A stretch of 64,000 bases of DNA from Sphingobacterium mizutaii (lineage in GTDB: Bacteria; Bacteroidota; Bacteroidia; Sphingobacteriales; Sphingobacteriaceae), in contig NZ_LT906468.1 of NCBI RefSeq assembly GCF_900187125.1, positions 806,001 to 870,000 on the forward strand, written 5' to 3'. The number at the start of each line of letters is the position of its first letter. The stretch's first letter is position 1. Shown one piece after another: positions 24,780-34,055 of the stretch. Under the pieces are notes generated by a model. It made no database searches. It was not told the DNA's origin and saw only the letters and a program-made list of their open reading frames with translations. The position numbers and the translations under genes were made by a program.

Positions 24780-25931
24780 TTAAAAAGCCTCACTGATACT
24801 TAAGTAAAAGCCAGACTGTCTTTTCTCTCCCGGTCTCTGTTCGCCATAAGCATAGTCTAAACGGATGCTGCTATTGTGTTCAAGGCTGAAGAAATAGCGT
24901 AATCCAGCACCGTAGGACGGAATCAGGCGTATATCATGTTGTTTTGAAAAGGTGCTACCCGTACCTAGGAATGCATTGACGCCAATACGAGGGATGAAAC
25001 GGTATCGCAGTTCTGCTTGCGCAGTAAGGTAATTTTTGTCCTTGTATCGGCCCAGGTAATATCCACGCATGGTCATATCCCCACCCAGTTCACGCATGAC
25101 ATAGAATGGTACGTTTTTACCGTAGGTGCCACGGTACAGACCTTGGGCGGCGATGGTGAGTTTTTTATTGATCGGATAAAAGCCACGAACATCCAGTTCG
25201 ATTTGGTTTCCCGTGAAATTATCCTTCCCAAAGAAGTTAGGGGCAAAGCTATATTTTACCCGGCTATAAAATCCGTTGGTAGAGTATGTGGTGTTATTAC
25301 GGGTGTCATATAGGGCAGAAACACCAAGGGCTAGGTATTGGCCACCATCTTTACCATACACTTCTGGAGATTCAAAAACACCACCAGCTTCCATATCCTT
25401 GAATTCGAAGTTCTCGTAATTTAAATTGACACCGGCATAAAAATTAGGGGCGAATCTCTTTTCCCCATCCAGTTTGATGCGGTAGAGTTTTTGGTCCAGA
25501 TAATCTTCATCTGCTTTCCAGGTATCATTTCCGAGGCCATAGAAATTGAAAGGCCAATCTCTGAAGCGCATTTCGGTTAATATATGGTAGTCATTGTTCT
25601 TAGTCCAGATGTCGGAGGTCAGTTTTATATTCTTTTGTTTTTTGGTGGTCAAGGTACCGATTAGGGTAACGTTTGAGGTTCTGCTATCTAGGTTTTCTTT
25701 GTCGATATAGAAATTATAGGTACTTGCGATGCCGTATTCGAATCCAGTTTCCTGTGCATAACCGATGGCAGGCAGGACGACGAAGCTTCCGGATCGGGAA
25801 GAATCTTTCTTGGAGGAGACGAATTTTTGCATCAATTTTTGGATGATTCCAGGTTTTTCTTGGGCGTTTCCAAGCTTAGGGGAGATACAAAGGCCGATAA
25901 ATAGCGATATTAATAGCGAATATTTTTTCAA
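24780..25931 (-). CDS. Outer-membrane surface-antigen (Omp85/BamA-type) beta-barrel protein
   Basis: 383 residues from a TTG start (no better start is in frame and the signal peptide begins here: MKKYSLLISLFIGLCISPKL, cleavage near GNAQ). The mature part is a C-terminal 'bacterial surface antigen' barrel of alternating aromatic/polar beta-strands (for example RGYYLGRYKDKNYLTAQAEL) ending in SISEAF with a terminal phenylalanine. There is no room for a full POTRA array, so it is a barrel-only Omp85-like protein, not BamA itself. It is convergent with the preceding gene and lies alone; the promoter is in 25932-26040. Role unknown. Confidence 0.75.
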   Translation of the reverse strand: MKKYSLLISLFIGLCISPKLGNAQEKPGIIQKLMQKFVSSKKDSSRSGSFVVLPAIGYAQETGFEYGIASTYNFYIDKENLDSRTSNVTLIGTLTTKKQKNIKLTSDIWTKNNDYHILTEMRFRDWPFNFYGLGNDTWKADEDYLDQKLYRIKLDGEKRFAPNFYAGVNLNYENFEFKDMEAGGVFESPEVYGKDGGQYLALGVSALYDTRNNTTYSTNGFYSRVKYSFAPNFFGKDNFTGNQIELDVRGFYPINKKLTIAAQGLYRGTYGKNVPFYVMRELGGDMTMRGYYLGRYKDKNYLTAQAELRYRFIPRIGVNAFLGTGSTFSKQHDIRLIPSYGAGLRYFFSLEHNSSIRLDYAYGEQRPGEKRQSGFYLSISEAF

Positions 25932-26045
25932 AGCAATCCGAGTTATTTGTGCAAATATAGGGTATCCTTTGAAATGGAATATGAAAATTATTTACTTGCA
26001 TATCAATGATATGGTTTTCAGGAGCAAAAAAAATGACCAAATATT

Positions 26046-26075
26046 TTTGATATGTTCATGGAGTAGCTATCTTTG
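26046..26075 (+). promoter_or_regulatory. Bacteroidetes-type promoter of the tRNA/tuf unit
   Basis: TTTG (26046-26049), 18-bp spacer, TATCTTTG (26068-26075), fitting the Bacteroidetes consensus TTTG-N~19-TAnnTTTG. It lies about 160 bp before the first tRNA. The rest of 25932-26236 shows no gene. Confidence 0.65.
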
Positions 26076-26236
26076 CAACATCAAATCGGGAAAATGAGTA
26101 CCGAAAAGGGATTGTTCTTTAAGTAGAAAAAAAATTAAAAATAAAACTTGCGAATATCAGATAAATATTAGATTTTTGCACTCGCTATCCAAAGATAGCC
26201 GTTCTTTAAAACAGAAAGTTTTATTAAATAAAGCAC

Positions 26237-26309
<73 letters not shown>

Positions 26310-26334
26310 CAAAAACAACGCAAGTTGTAGGTCT

Positions 26335-26418
26335 GGAGGGGTTCCAGAGCGGTCAAATGGGACGGACTGTAAATCCGTTGCTTCGGCTTCGAAGGTTCGA
26401 ATCCTTCTCCCTCCACCA
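26335..26418 (+). tRNA. tRNA-Tyr (anticodon GTA)
   Basis: Class II tRNA with a long variable arm (TTGCTTCGGCTTCGAA region). Anticodon loop CTGTAAA lies between ACGGA and TCCGT, and acceptor GGAGGGG pairs with TCCCTCC with one G-U. A CCA tail is encoded at 26416-26418, unlike the neighbouring tRNAs. Confidence 0.95.
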
Positions 26419-26476
26419 AAAAGTTTTCATTCTTCTGGTTGTTAAAGGCCAGAATTCCTGAGTGTAAAACTGAAAA

Positions 26477-26549
26477 GCGGAAGTAGCTCAGTTGGTAGAG
26501 CGATAGCCTTCCAAGCTATAGGTCGCGAGTTCGAACCTCGTCTTCCGCT
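26477..26549 (+). tRNA. tRNA-Gly (anticodon TCC)
   Basis: 73 nt. Acceptor GCGGAAG pairs with CTTCCGC, the D-arm has AGCTCAGTTGGTAGAGC, the anticodon loop CTTCCAA lies in ATAGC/GCTAT, and the T-arm has AGTTCGAACCT. No encoded CCA. Confidence 0.95.
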
Positions 26550-26639
26550 CAATTTATAAAACAAATCTAAGTCTCTGTCTTCTTAACAATTTATTTTTGA
26601 AAGGGTAGAGGCTTATATCTGTAAATAAGCTTTTTGAAA

Positions 26640-26704
<65 letters not shown>

Positions 26705-26711
<7 letters not shown>

Positions 26712-26736
26712 CGAATACATAAGTTTTGTAACTTTG
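26705..26736 (+). promoter_or_regulatory. Probable tuf promoter overlapping tRNA-Thr
   Basis: TTTG (26705-26708, inside the tRNA-Thr acceptor stem), a 20-bp spacer and TAACTTTG (26729-26736), fitting the Bacteroidetes consensus. tuf starts 48 bp later. Confidence 0.6.
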
Positions 26737-26783
26737 TAAGATTAATTAAAAGAAATATTTTATAATTACTAATTCGCATAAAC

Positions 26784-27971
26784 ATGGCAAAAGAGAAATT
26801 TGACCGTAGTAAACCGCACTTAAACATTGGTACTATCGGTCACGTTGACCACGGTAAAACAACTACAACAGCTGCTATCACTAAAGTTTTAGCTGATAAA
26901 GGTTTTTCAGAGGCTCGTTCATTTGATTCAATTGACTCTGCTCCTGAAGAGAAAGAGCGTGGTATCACAATTAACACTTCACACGTAGAATACCAAACAG
27001 CTAACCGTCACTATGCACACGTTGACTGTCCAGGTCACGCCGATTACGTTAAGAACATGGTAACTGGTGCTGCACAGATGGATGGAGCTATCATCGTAGT
27101 TGCTGCTACAGATGGTCCTATGCCTCAAACTCGCGAGCACATCCTATTAGCTCGTCAGGTAGGTGTTCCTGCGTTAGTAGTTTTCTTGAACAAAGTTGAC
27201 TTAGTTGATGACGCTGAGTTATTAGACTTAGTTGAGATGGAAGTTCGTGAATTATTATCATTCTACGAATTCCCAGGAGACGATGTTCCAGTAATCAAAG
27301 GTTCTGCATTAGGTGCTTTGAACGGAGAGACTCAATGGGTTGATTCAATCATGGAATTGATGGATGCTGTAGATAACTACATTCCAATCCCTCCACGTTT
27401 GACAGATCTTCCTTTCTTGATGCCTATCGAAGACGTATTCTCGATCACAGGTCGTGGTACAGTTGCAACTGGTCGTATCGAAAGAGGTGTAATCAACTCT
27501 GGTGATCCAGTTGAGATCTTAGGTATGGGTGCTGAGAACTTGAAATCTACAGTAACAGGTGTTGAGATGTTCCGTAAGATCTTAGATTACGGTGAGGCTG
27601 GTGATAACGTAGGTTTATTGTTACGTGGTATTGAGAAAACTGATATCCGTCGTGGTATGGTTATCTGTAAACCAGGTTCAGTAACTCCACACACAGACTT
27701 CAAAGCTGAGGTTTACGTATTGTCGAAAGCAGAAGGTGGTCGTCACACTCCTTTCTTCAACAAATACCGTCCTCAATTCTATTTCCGTACAACTGACGTA
27801 ACTGGAGAGATCACTCTAGAAGAAGGTACTGAGATGGTTATGCCAGGTGATAACGTAACAATCACTGTTAAGTTGATCAACGCTATCGCTATGGAAAAAG
27901 GTCTACGTTTCGCTATCCGTGAAGGTGGTAGAACAGTAGGTGCTGGTCAGGTAACTGAAATCATTAAATAA
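26784..27971 (+). CDS. tuf: Translation elongation factor Tu
   Basis: 395 residues, the normal EF-Tu length. It delivers aminoacyl-tRNA to the ribosome in a GTP-dependent way. G1 is GHVDHGKT (19-26), the switch I region has [15 protein letters not shown]3 is [10 protein letters not shown]4 NKVD, and G5 GSALGAL. Domains II and III follow with [13 protein letters not shown] and the C-terminal [11 protein letters not shown]. Codon use is strongly biased, as expected for a highly expressed gene. It lies between the four-tRNA cluster and the tRNA-Trp/secE/nusG unit, the standard order in the phylum, and ends in a terminator at 27999. Confidence 0.99.
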   Translation: MAKEKFDRSKPHLNIGTIGHVDHGKTTTTAAITKVLADKGFSEARSFDSIDSAPEEKERGITINTSHVEYQTANRHYAHVDCPGHADYVKNMVTGAAQMDGAIIVVAATDGPMPQTREHILLARQVGVPALVVFLNKVDLVDDAELLDLVEMEVRELLSFYEFPGDDVPVIKGSALGALNGETQWVDSIMELMDAVDNYIPIPPRLTDLPFLMPIEDVFSITGRGTVATGRIERGVINSGDPVEILGMGAENLKSTVTGVEMFRKILDYGEAGDNVGLLLRGIEKTDIRRGMVICKPGSVTPHTDFKAEVYVLSKAEGGRHTPFFNKYRPQFYFRTTDVTGEITLEEGTEMVMPGDNVTITVKLINAIAMEKGLRFAIREGGRTVGAGQVTEIIK

Positions 27972-27998
27972 TCCCAAAGGATTATCTAAATAAAAGAT

Positions 27999-28032
27999 AA
28001 GCTAATTGGCTCCGGCTAATTAGCTTATTTTT
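27999..28032 (+). terminator. Intrinsic terminator after tuf
   Basis: AAGCTAATT / AATTAGCTT stem with a 10-base loop, followed by ATTTTTTC. Confidence 0.88.
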
Positions 28033-28155
28033 TCTGAATTATTCGTTTTTGTTGAGCCTCAAATACTTAGCGAAGTAGGGGAGTTCGGTAGCTAAAAAAG
28101 AATAGTTTGACCAGAAAGAAATCTTGCGGAAATCGCAAATAAATTGAAATAATAT

Positions 28156-28187
28156 TTGCTGCAATGGGGTCTAAAGCCTATATTTGC
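28156..28187 (+). promoter_or_regulatory. Promoter of tRNA-Trp-secE-nusG
   Basis: TTTG (28156-28159), 20-bp spacer, TATATTTG (28180-28187): a textbook Bacteroidetes promoter, 17 bp before the tRNA. Confidence 0.75.
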
Positions 28188-28204
28188 AACATCAAAAAAA
28201 TCTA

Positions 28205-28277
28205 CACGGGCATAGTTCAATGGTAGAATAGAGGTCTCCAAAACCTTCGATCTGGGTTCGAATCCTAGTGCCCGTGC
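28205..28277 (+). tRNA. tRNA-Trp (anticodon CCA)
   Basis: Acceptor CACGGGC pairs with GCCCGTG, anticodon loop CTCCAAA, T-arm GGGTTCGAATCCTA. It is followed after 23 bp by secE, as in many Bacteroidetes. Confidence 0.93.
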
Positions 28278-28300
28278 TAATAAAAATAGAAACTTAAAAA

Positions 28301-28495
28301 ATGGCAAAAGTACTTGATTTTATTAAGGACTCTTATACAGAGGTTACTGAGAAAGTGACTTGGCCTACTTGGGCGCAATTACAAAGTCATGCGGTTATTG
28401 TACTTATTGCATCTGTTATTATTGCCTTGGTGATTTTTATAATGGATAAAGCATCAAGTAATGTAATGGAATTGCTGTACAATACAGCGTCTTAA
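28301..28495 (+). CDS. secE: Preprotein translocase subunit SecE
   Basis: 64 residues, the short single-helix form of SecE. An amphipathic helix (FIKDSYTEVTEKVTWPTWAQ) carries the conserved VTWPTW segment, followed by one membrane helix (about 32-49). It stabilises SecY in the inner-membrane Sec channel. It lies between tRNA-Trp and nusG, the conserved position. Confidence 0.96.
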   Translation: MAKVLDFIKDSYTEVTEKVTWPTWAQLQSHAVIVLIASVIIALVIFIMDKASSNVMELLYNTAS

Positions 28496-28515
28496 TTTTC
28501 TAATCCAACAGTATT

Positions 28516-29061
28516 ATGGCAGATCAAAGTTTAAAGTGGTACGTTGTGCGTGCTGTTAGCGGAAAAGAGAAGAAGGTAAAACAATACCTTGAAGCTGAAA
28601 TCAACCGCTTGGGCATACAACATTTGGTTACCCAAGTATTGATCCCTATGGAGAAATACTACCAAATGCGCGATGGCAAGAAAGTTGCCAAAGAACGTAA
28701 CTACTACCCTGGGTATGTTTTGATCGAAGCGGCATTGGACGGTGAGATCGAACACGCAATCAAAAACGTAAATAGTGTAATCGGATTCCTAGGTGATAAA
28801 GCAGGTAATGCAATCCCTCTACGTCCAGCTGAAGTTAACCGTATTTTAGGTAAGGTTGACGAAATGGCTGAGCAAGGTGAATCAATCAGCGTTCCTTATT
28901 ACGTTGGTGAGACCGTAAAAGTAAACGACGGTCCTTTCAACGGATTTACAGGTGAAATCGAAGAGGTACATGAAGATAAGAAGAAATTAACCGTAATGGT
29001 AAAAGTATTCGGTCGTAAGACGCCTCTTGAGCTGAATTATATGCAAGTTGAAAAAGAGTAA
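28516..29061 (+). CDS. nusG: Transcription termination/antitermination factor NusG
   Basis: 181 residues. The NGN domain (about 5-115) starts KWYVVRAVSGKEKKVKQYLE and includes YYPGYVLIEA, and the C-terminal KOW domain has GETVKVNDGPFNGFTGEIEE. It binds RNA polymerase to control pausing and links transcription to Rho or ribosomes. It lies 20 bp after secE. A strong terminator follows, so here it is not co-transcribed with rplK as it is in many relatives. Confidence 0.98.
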   Translation: MADQSLKWYVVRAVSGKEKKVKQYLEAEINRLGIQHLVTQVLIPMEKYYQMRDGKKVAKERNYYPGYVLIEAALDGEIEHAIKNVNSVIGFLGDKAGNAIPLRPAEVNRILGKVDEMAEQGESISVPYYVGETVKVNDGPFNGFTGEIEEVHEDKKKLTVMVKVFGRKTPLELNYMQVEKE

Positions 29062-29094
29062 GTTCTTTTTAGACAGCAAACAAAAGACATTAGA

Positions 29095-29126
29095 AGCCCT
29101 ATCCAGTTGGATAGGGCTTTTTTTTG
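29095..29126 (+). terminator. Strong intrinsic terminator after nusG
   Basis: Perfect 10-bp stem AGCCCTATCC / GGATAGGGCT with loop AGTT and a T8 tract. Confidence 0.95.
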
Positions 29127-29129
29127 TGG

Positions 29130-29450
29130 TTCGACTCCGCTCACCAACCAAGGATGGGCCAAGATCATATTCCGTTGGTTGGGCGGTGTCTCGGCTCCGC
29201 TAGATAACCGTTTGAGACCCGGCACAGGATTATTGGAAGAATATCATTCGGCTATAAATTTGTCAATTTTGGTAGGGGCGAATTGAATTCGCCCATTGGT
29301 ATTTGAACCAGGATGGAATGGATGAGAGGATGGGCCAAGATCATGGAATGAACCAGGATGGAAGGGATGTGAGGATGGACCAAGATCATATTCCGATGGT
29401 TGGGCGGTATCTCGGCTTCGCTAATTAGCTTTCTATTAATCCCTCTTTAA
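29130..29450 (+). repeat. Composite intergenic repeat patch between nusG and the acyltransferase gene
   Basis: Contains several repeat modules: TTGGTTGGGCGGTGTCTCGG (near 29174 and, varied, near 29398), two GAACCAGGATGGAA...GGACCAAGATCAT phrases, and a palindrome GGGCGAATTGAATTCGCCC (29277-29295), a compensated variant of the GGGCGTAT...ATACGCCC module. No gene is credible in 29127-29877. Confidence 0.78.
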
Positions 29451-29455
29451 CTCAT

Positions 29456-29551
29456 TTCCAATTCTGAACGAGTAGTGAAGAATCTGTACGGTTCTCTTCC
29501 ATCAGGCTCTGTCATCGTGCACCGAAAGGTGCAGGACCTGTACGCCAATGC
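29456..29551 (+). repeat. Dispersed repeat shared with 14796-14836 and 5967-5995
   Basis: 29456-29496 matches the reverse complement of 14796-14836. 29520-29551 (with GGACCTGTACGCCAATGC) matches the end of the patch at 5967-5995. So separate modules are combined differently at different loci. Confidence 0.75.
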
Positions 29552-29647
29552 AATCATTGTTAGTATGGTTCCGAGATCGTTCCTTCGTCACGATGACACC
29601 GGAATGGGAATAGGTCTTGGCCCATCCTCCAAACCCGACGGTTGAAC

Positions 29648-29800
29648 GTCATCTCGCCTCCGCTGATTGTCTCTCAACCTTTGTGAGTATGATCCCCGAA
29701 CGTCATCTCGGCTCTGCTCCTTTAGGATACTATTGTTGGTCATCTCGACTTCGATGATCCTTTGGACACTATTAATAGTCATCTCGGCTCCGCTATGATC
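29648..29800 (+). repeat. Four spaced copies of a GTCATCTCGGCTCCGCT phrase
   Basis: Copies start at 29648, 29702, 29739 and 29778 and differ at one to a few bases. The spacers are unlike one another and unequal (54, 37 and 39 bp start to start), so this is not a CRISPR array. Confidence 0.75.
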
Positions 29801-29877
29801 GTCTTAGACCCGGCTTACTCCATAGCATTCAAGTCCGATTCAATTTTGTATATTTAGGAATTGAATTACCTAAATTA

Positions 29878-31101
29878 ATGATGTCGAAGTCACCATCCAT
29901 TACTTCTTATCCGCCTGAACCTAAGAAATTACGGGTTCGTGCTATTGATATTATGCGAGGCTTGACCTTGTTCTTGATGTTGTTTGTCAATGATCTCTTT
30001 ATTCCTGGGGTACCGAAATGGCTGTTGCATACGGAAGCTGATATGGATGGTATGGGTTTGGCGGATTGGGTGTTTCCGGGCTTCCTTTTTATGGTGGGTA
30101 TGGCAATTCCTTATGCGGTGGCTGCTAGACGGAAAATAGGTGAACCGACCTGGCAGATCTGGTTTCATATCATCAGCAGGTCGATTAGCTTGATCATTAT
30201 TGGATTATTGGTGGTTAATTCCAGCAGCTTGAATCCGGAAATGACGGGCATGAACAAGTTGCTGTGGATAGGATTGGTCTATGTCTGTATCTTTTTGATC
30301 TGGAATAACTATCCAAAGGATAGAAATAAGAACCTATTTGTCGGGCTGAAGTTGTTGGGAATAGTAGGGCTGCTTGGTTTAGCCTATATATTTCGGGCTG
30401 GAACTCCAGAATCACCGGCTTGGTTTGAGAAGAGTTGGTGGGGCATTTTAGGGCAGATCGGTTGGGGATATCTGGTAGCAGGTTCGGTCTATCTGCTGCT
30501 TCGGGACAAGCTTTGGGCTGCATTCTTGGCCATTATCTTTTTCTTATTCCTGAATGTAGCATCCTTGAGCGGTTGGATTCCGCAGATGTTTTCTTTCCAG
30601 GAATTTTTTGATGTGGTCCTTCATGGGAATGTGCCGATGATTGTGCTTTCAGGAATGGCAGCGACCCTGATTGTTAAAAAATATTCAAAGGATTGGAAGA
30701 AGCTGGCTATTTATCTAGCCATGTATGGCCTTATTAGCTTGGTTGTGGGCTTGATATTCCATCAATGGTTCATCGTGTCCAAGATCCAAGCGACTCCATC
30801 CTGGGGCATGCTTTGCAACGGGATCAGCATTATGCTATTTGTCCTGGTCTATTACTTTATAGATGTCAGAGGGAATAATAAATATAGTCGACTTTTTGAA
30901 CTGGCGGGTCAAAATTCATTAACTACTTATTTGGCTCCCGACCTGATCTATTTCTTGGTTTGGGGATTCGGTATTCCCTTGTTTTTCTATAAGCAGCCTG
31001 ACCAGATGTGGTTAGCTGTATTGGGTTCCTTGCTATGGGCCTATTTAATGCTTTGGTTTGGCATCTTGTTGAACCGTTTTGGTATAAAACTTAAACTATA
31101 A
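29878..31101 (+). CDS. DUF5009 / HGSNAT-like membrane acyltransferase
   Basis: 407 residues with about ten membrane helices. The N-terminus LRVRAIDIMRGLTLFLMLFV, then GMGLADWVFPGFLFMVGMAI, is the hallmark of the heparan-alpha-glucosaminide N-acetyltransferase/DUF5009 family, which moves acetyl groups from cytosolic acetyl-CoA to a sugar on the other side of the membrane. Twelve bases separate it from the GH18 gene, so they are probably co-transcribed; a role in handling amino-sugar glycans fits but is inferred. It lies in the DNA that separates nusG from rplK. The start has two consecutive ATG codons. Confidence 0.8.
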   Translation: MMSKSPSITSYPPEPKKLRVRAIDIMRGLTLFLMLFVNDLFIPGVPKWLLHTEADMDGMGLADWVFPGFLFMVGMAIPYAVAARRKIGEPTWQIWFHIISRSISLIIIGLLVVNSSSLNPEMTGMNKLLWIGLVYVCIFLIWNNYPKDRNKNLFVGLKLLGIVGLLGLAYIFRAGTPESPAWFEKSWWGILGQIGWGYLVAGSVYLLLRDKLWAAFLAIIFFLFLNVASLSGWIPQMFSFQEFFDVVLHGNVPMIVLSGMAATLIVKKYSKDWKKLAIYLAMYGLISLVVGLIFHQWFIVSKIQATPSWGMLCNGISIMLFVLVYYFIDVRGNNKYSRLFELAGQNSLTTYLAPDLIYFLVWGFGIPLFFYKQPDQMWLAVLGSLLWAYLMLWFGILLNRFGIKLKL

Positions 31102-31113
31102 TATCATAATACT

Positions 31114-32130
31114 ATGAAAAGAAATCACACGAACAAGCTGATCCTAATGGCTCTAATTATGCTGTTTGCAGTTCCCTTTAGCTTGGTTGCCCAAGGGAAG
31201 AAGCCTGTAATCATCGCTTATGTTACTTCGGGGAAAGGTCCGATGCCTGACCCTAATTTGATCAGCCATATTAATTATGCCTTTGGCCATGTCAATGAGA
31301 CTTTCAATGGGGTGAAAATAGATAACCCAGCAAGGTTAAAGGAGATTGTAGCCTTAAGAAAGAATCATCCGGATCTTAAGATCTTGTTGTCGATCGGTGG
31401 CTGGACCTCCGGTCGATTCAGTGAAATGGCAGCAGACAAGAACAATAGATTGGGCTTTGCTAAAGATTGCCAAAAGATCGTAAAGGAATTTGATCTGGAT
31501 GGAATCGATATTGATTGGGAATATCCGACCAGTGATGAAGCGGGCATATCTTCCTCTCCCGATGATACCAAGAACTTTACCCTTTTAATGCAGGATATCC
31601 GTAAGGCAATCGGTCCGAAAAAATTATTGACCCTAGCGACCATAGCAGATGGAAAATATATTGATTTTAGAGCGATCGATAAGGATATTGATTTTGTGAA
31701 TATCATGATGTATGATGTCTCAAAACCTCCATTGCAACATAATAGTCTATATAAATCGGATCTTGCTGGACGTATTACCTTGGTAGAAGCCTTGCAAGCC
31801 CATATTGATGCCGGTGTTCCGAAGAACAAATTGGTGATGGGGATTCCATTCTATGGAAGAGGAGATAAAGTGCAGGTGAGTGATTTTGTGATGTTCCGAA
31901 ACATACCCAAGTTGACCCAGTTTGAAGAAAAATGGGATGATGAATCGAAAGTACCTTATTTAGTGGACAGCACCGGGAAGTTGGTGTTGACCTTTGAGAA
32001 TGAAAGGTCGATCCGGGAAAAAGCTGCCTATATCAAATCCCAAGGCATCCTAGGGGCCATGTATTGGGAATTTAAAGGGGATGATGATCAGCTGACCTTG
32101 AGCAAGGCGCTGTATGAAGGGCTGAAATAG
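31114..32130 (+). CDS. Secreted GH18 family glycosidase (chitinase-like)
   Basis: 338 residues. A signal peptide (about 1-26, ending SLVAQG) is followed by a single GH18 TIM barrel. The catalytic motif DGIDIDWE (DxxDxDxE) places the acid glutamate after FDLDG; SIGGW and a late YWEFKGDD (substrate tryptophan) match the family. It hydrolyses beta-1,4 N-acetylglucosamine bonds with a retaining, substrate-assisted mechanism. There is no carbohydrate-binding domain, so it could act on chitin oligomers, peptidoglycan-like material or N-glycans. It is paired with the acyltransferase gene upstream. Confidence 0.88.
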   Translation: MKRNHTNKLILMALIMLFAVPFSLVAQGKKPVIIAYVTSGKGPMPDPNLISHINYAFGHVNETFNGVKIDNPARLKEIVALRKNHPDLKILLSIGGWTSGRFSEMAADKNNRLGFAKDCQKIVKEFDLDGIDIDWEYPTSDEAGISSSPDDTKNFTLLMQDIRKAIGPKKLLTLATIADGKYIDFRAIDKDIDFVNIMMYDVSKPPLQHNSLYKSDLAGRITLVEALQAHIDAGVPKNKLVMGIPFYGRGDKVQVSDFVMFRNIPKLTQFEEKWDDESKVPYLVDSTGKLVLTFENERSIREKAAYIKSQGILGAMYWEFKGDDDQLTLSKALYEGLK

Positions 32131-32212
32131 GGTCTACAAACAAATGTTGCTGTAAACTGTTGATAATAAGTAGTTATAGACACAATTTCTGTAAACCTTA
32201 AAAAATAAGCTT

Positions 32213-33436
32213 ATGATTATTCTAAATTTTAAGCCCAAATATTTGGGCTATGCATTGATTTTTCTTGCCCTAAGCCAAGGACATACTGTTTTTGCACAGG
32301 ATAATGAGACCGCTTATTTTTCTGACGTTACAGAAGGCAGCATACCCCTGGATCCAAAGACGCATGCTTTGGATGTTGCTTTGGTAGATGTGAATGGAGA
32401 TGGCGCATTGGATGCCATCTTTGCGCTGGAAATGCAACCCAACCGTCTTTATATCAATGACGGCAATGGTAATTTCACTTGGAAGAAGGATGTTTTTGTG
32501 AATGAAAATAACGATACAGAGCATGTGCGTGTTGCCGATATGGACAATGATGGTTTTTCAGATGTGATATTCGTCGCTGAAGACAATAAAACCCATGAAT
32601 ATTATTTAGGAAATGGGGATGGCACCTTTCGGAATGTTTCAGACCCTTTGTTGGGCAAGAGTGAGGGCAATGGATTGGATATAGGGGATGTGAATGGAGA
32701 TGGGTTGCCGGATATCGTTATTGGTAATACCGGCGAAGGGGCAAGGACCTTTATTTGGTTAAATGATCCGAATAAACCGGGCTACCTGATTGATTCGGCA
32801 CCGGGAAGTCTGCCTGACAACAAGGACGAGGTGCAGTCGGTCAAATTATTTGATGCCGATGGCGATGGTGATTTAGATATGGTATTGGGTACCGAAACTC
32901 CACCGAGCCGATTGTATTTCAATGATGGTAAGGGAAAATTTACAGAACAGGAGGGTGCTTTGCAAACCACAGAGCCCTTGCATAGTCGGGAGGTCATCGT
33001 ATTCGATGCCGATAAGGATGGAAAGGATGATATTTTCTTTGCCAACCTGACCAGTAATGGTGGAAAGAAGGAGCGAAACCCTACGGGACGTTTATTTATT
33101 AATAAAGGTGAGGGAAAATTTGTTGATGAGACAGATGCCAGGATCCCTGCCTATGAATTTTCAACCTATGCCTGTAATGTGATCGACTATGATCGCGACG
33201 GGGATCTAGATATAATATTGAGTGCATTGAAGATTCCGCCATTTGAGGCGATGCAGGTCCAGGCCTTGAAGAATGACGGTTCGGGCAAGTTCAGTTTTGC
33301 CACAAAGGAGGCCATTCCGAAGGTGACGGTGGAGCGAGCCTGGGGGATCGATGTGGGGGATGTGAATGGGGATAAGATTCCGGACTTGATGATCGGTGCC
33401 TGGGGGGACCAAGTACGCTTATTACTAGGTAAATAA
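32213..33436 (+). CDS. Secreted VCBS/FG-GAP repeat protein
   Basis: 407 residues with a signal peptide (about 1-28, cleavage near VFAQ). At least seven calcium-binding repeats follow with the pattern D-x-[ND]-x-D-[GK]-x-x-D, for example DVNGDGALDAIFA, DMDNDGFSDVIFV and DADGDGDLDMVLG, which build an integrin-like seven-bladed propeller. The blade count suggests a complete propeller with no added catalytic domain. It is likely extracellular or surface-bound and may bind carbohydrate or protein. It lies 82 bp after the GH18 gene. Confidence 0.88.
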   Translation: MIILNFKPKYLGYALIFLALSQGHTVFAQDNETAYFSDVTEGSIPLDPKTHALDVALVDVNGDGALDAIFALEMQPNRLYINDGNGNFTWKKDVFVNENNDTEHVRVADMDNDGFSDVIFVAEDNKTHEYYLGNGDGTFRNVSDPLLGKSEGNGLDIGDVNGDGLPDIVIGNTGEGARTFIWLNDPNKPGYLIDSAPGSLPDNKDEVQSVKLFDADGDGDLDMVLGTETPPSRLYFNDGKGKFTEQEGALQTTEPLHSREVIVFDADKDGKDDIFFANLTSNGGKKERNPTGRLFINKGEGKFVDETDARIPAYEFSTYACNVIDYDRDGDLDIILSALKIPPFEAMQVQALKNDGSGKFSFATKEAIPKVTVERAWGIDVGDVNGDKIPDLMIGAWGDQVRLLLGK

Positions 33437-33451
33437 AAAAAGAAAAAATAC

Positions 33452-33482
33452 TTTTTTATTATCAGATATTTAGTTATCTTTG
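33452..33482 (+). promoter_or_regulatory. Probable promoter of the rplK operon
   Basis: A TTTT box (33452-33455), 19-bp spacer and TATCTTTG (33475-33482), then a ~105-bp leader before rplK. It shows that the ribosomal block has its own promoter behind the inserted genes. Confidence 0.6.
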
Positions 33483-33589
33483 CACCTCGTTTGGTTGCAA
33501 AACTATGTTTTGTTGCCATCGAGAATTAAATGTTACGTTATTGCTTCCAACTTACTAACAAACATTTAACAAATTAAATCACAGAAAAA

Positions 33590-34033
33590 ATGGCAAAAGA
33601 AGTCAGTGCGTTAGTAAAATTACAAGTGAAGGGCGGAGCTGCGAATCCATCTCCACCGGTAGGACCTGCATTAGGTGCTAAAGGTGTGAACATTATGGAT
33701 TTCTGTAAGCAATTTAACGCTCGTACGCAAGACAAACCAGGTCAAGTATTACCTGTTGTGATCACTGTATATGCCGACAAATCTTTTGATTTTATCATTA
33801 AAACTCCACCGGTAGCTGTTCAATTAAAAGATGCAGCGAAGCTTAAGAGCGGATCGGGAGAGCCTAACCGTAAGAAAGTTGCTTCCATTTCATGGGATCA
33901 AATAAAACAGATTGCGGAAGATAAGATGCCAGATTTGAATGCATTTACTGTAGAATCAGCTATGAGAATGGTTGCTGGTACAGCGCGTAGTATGGGTATC
34001 ACTGTATCTGGTGATGCTCCTTGGAAAAATTAA
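33590..34033 (+). CDS. rplK: 50S ribosomal protein L11
   Basis: 147 residues. The N-terminal domain has the proline-rich switch ([20 protein letters not shown]) and the C-terminal domain binds 23S rRNA in the GTPase-associated centre ([11 protein letters not shown]). First gene of the rplKAJL-rpoBC group, preceded by its own promoter rather than nusG. Confidence 0.98.
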   Translation: MAKEVSALVKLQVKGGAANPSPPVGPALGAKGVNIMDFCKQFNARTQDKPGQVLPVVITVYADKSFDFIIKTPPVAVQLKDAAKLKSGSGEPNRKKVASISWDQIKQIAEDKMPDLNAFTVESAMRMVAGTARSMGITVSGDAPWKN

Positions 34034-34055
34034 TTAACGAAATCAGTTTAAGAAA

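Noticed and set aside
29588-29782. 64-residue minus-strand frame in the nusG-acyltransferase gap
   Set aside because: Covers the GTCATCTCGG phrase copies and is low complexity; no start signal or homologous domain visible.
29648-29800. CRISPR array
   Set aside because: Only four copies of about 17 bp, variable in sequence, with spacers of unequal length and no leader or cas genes.
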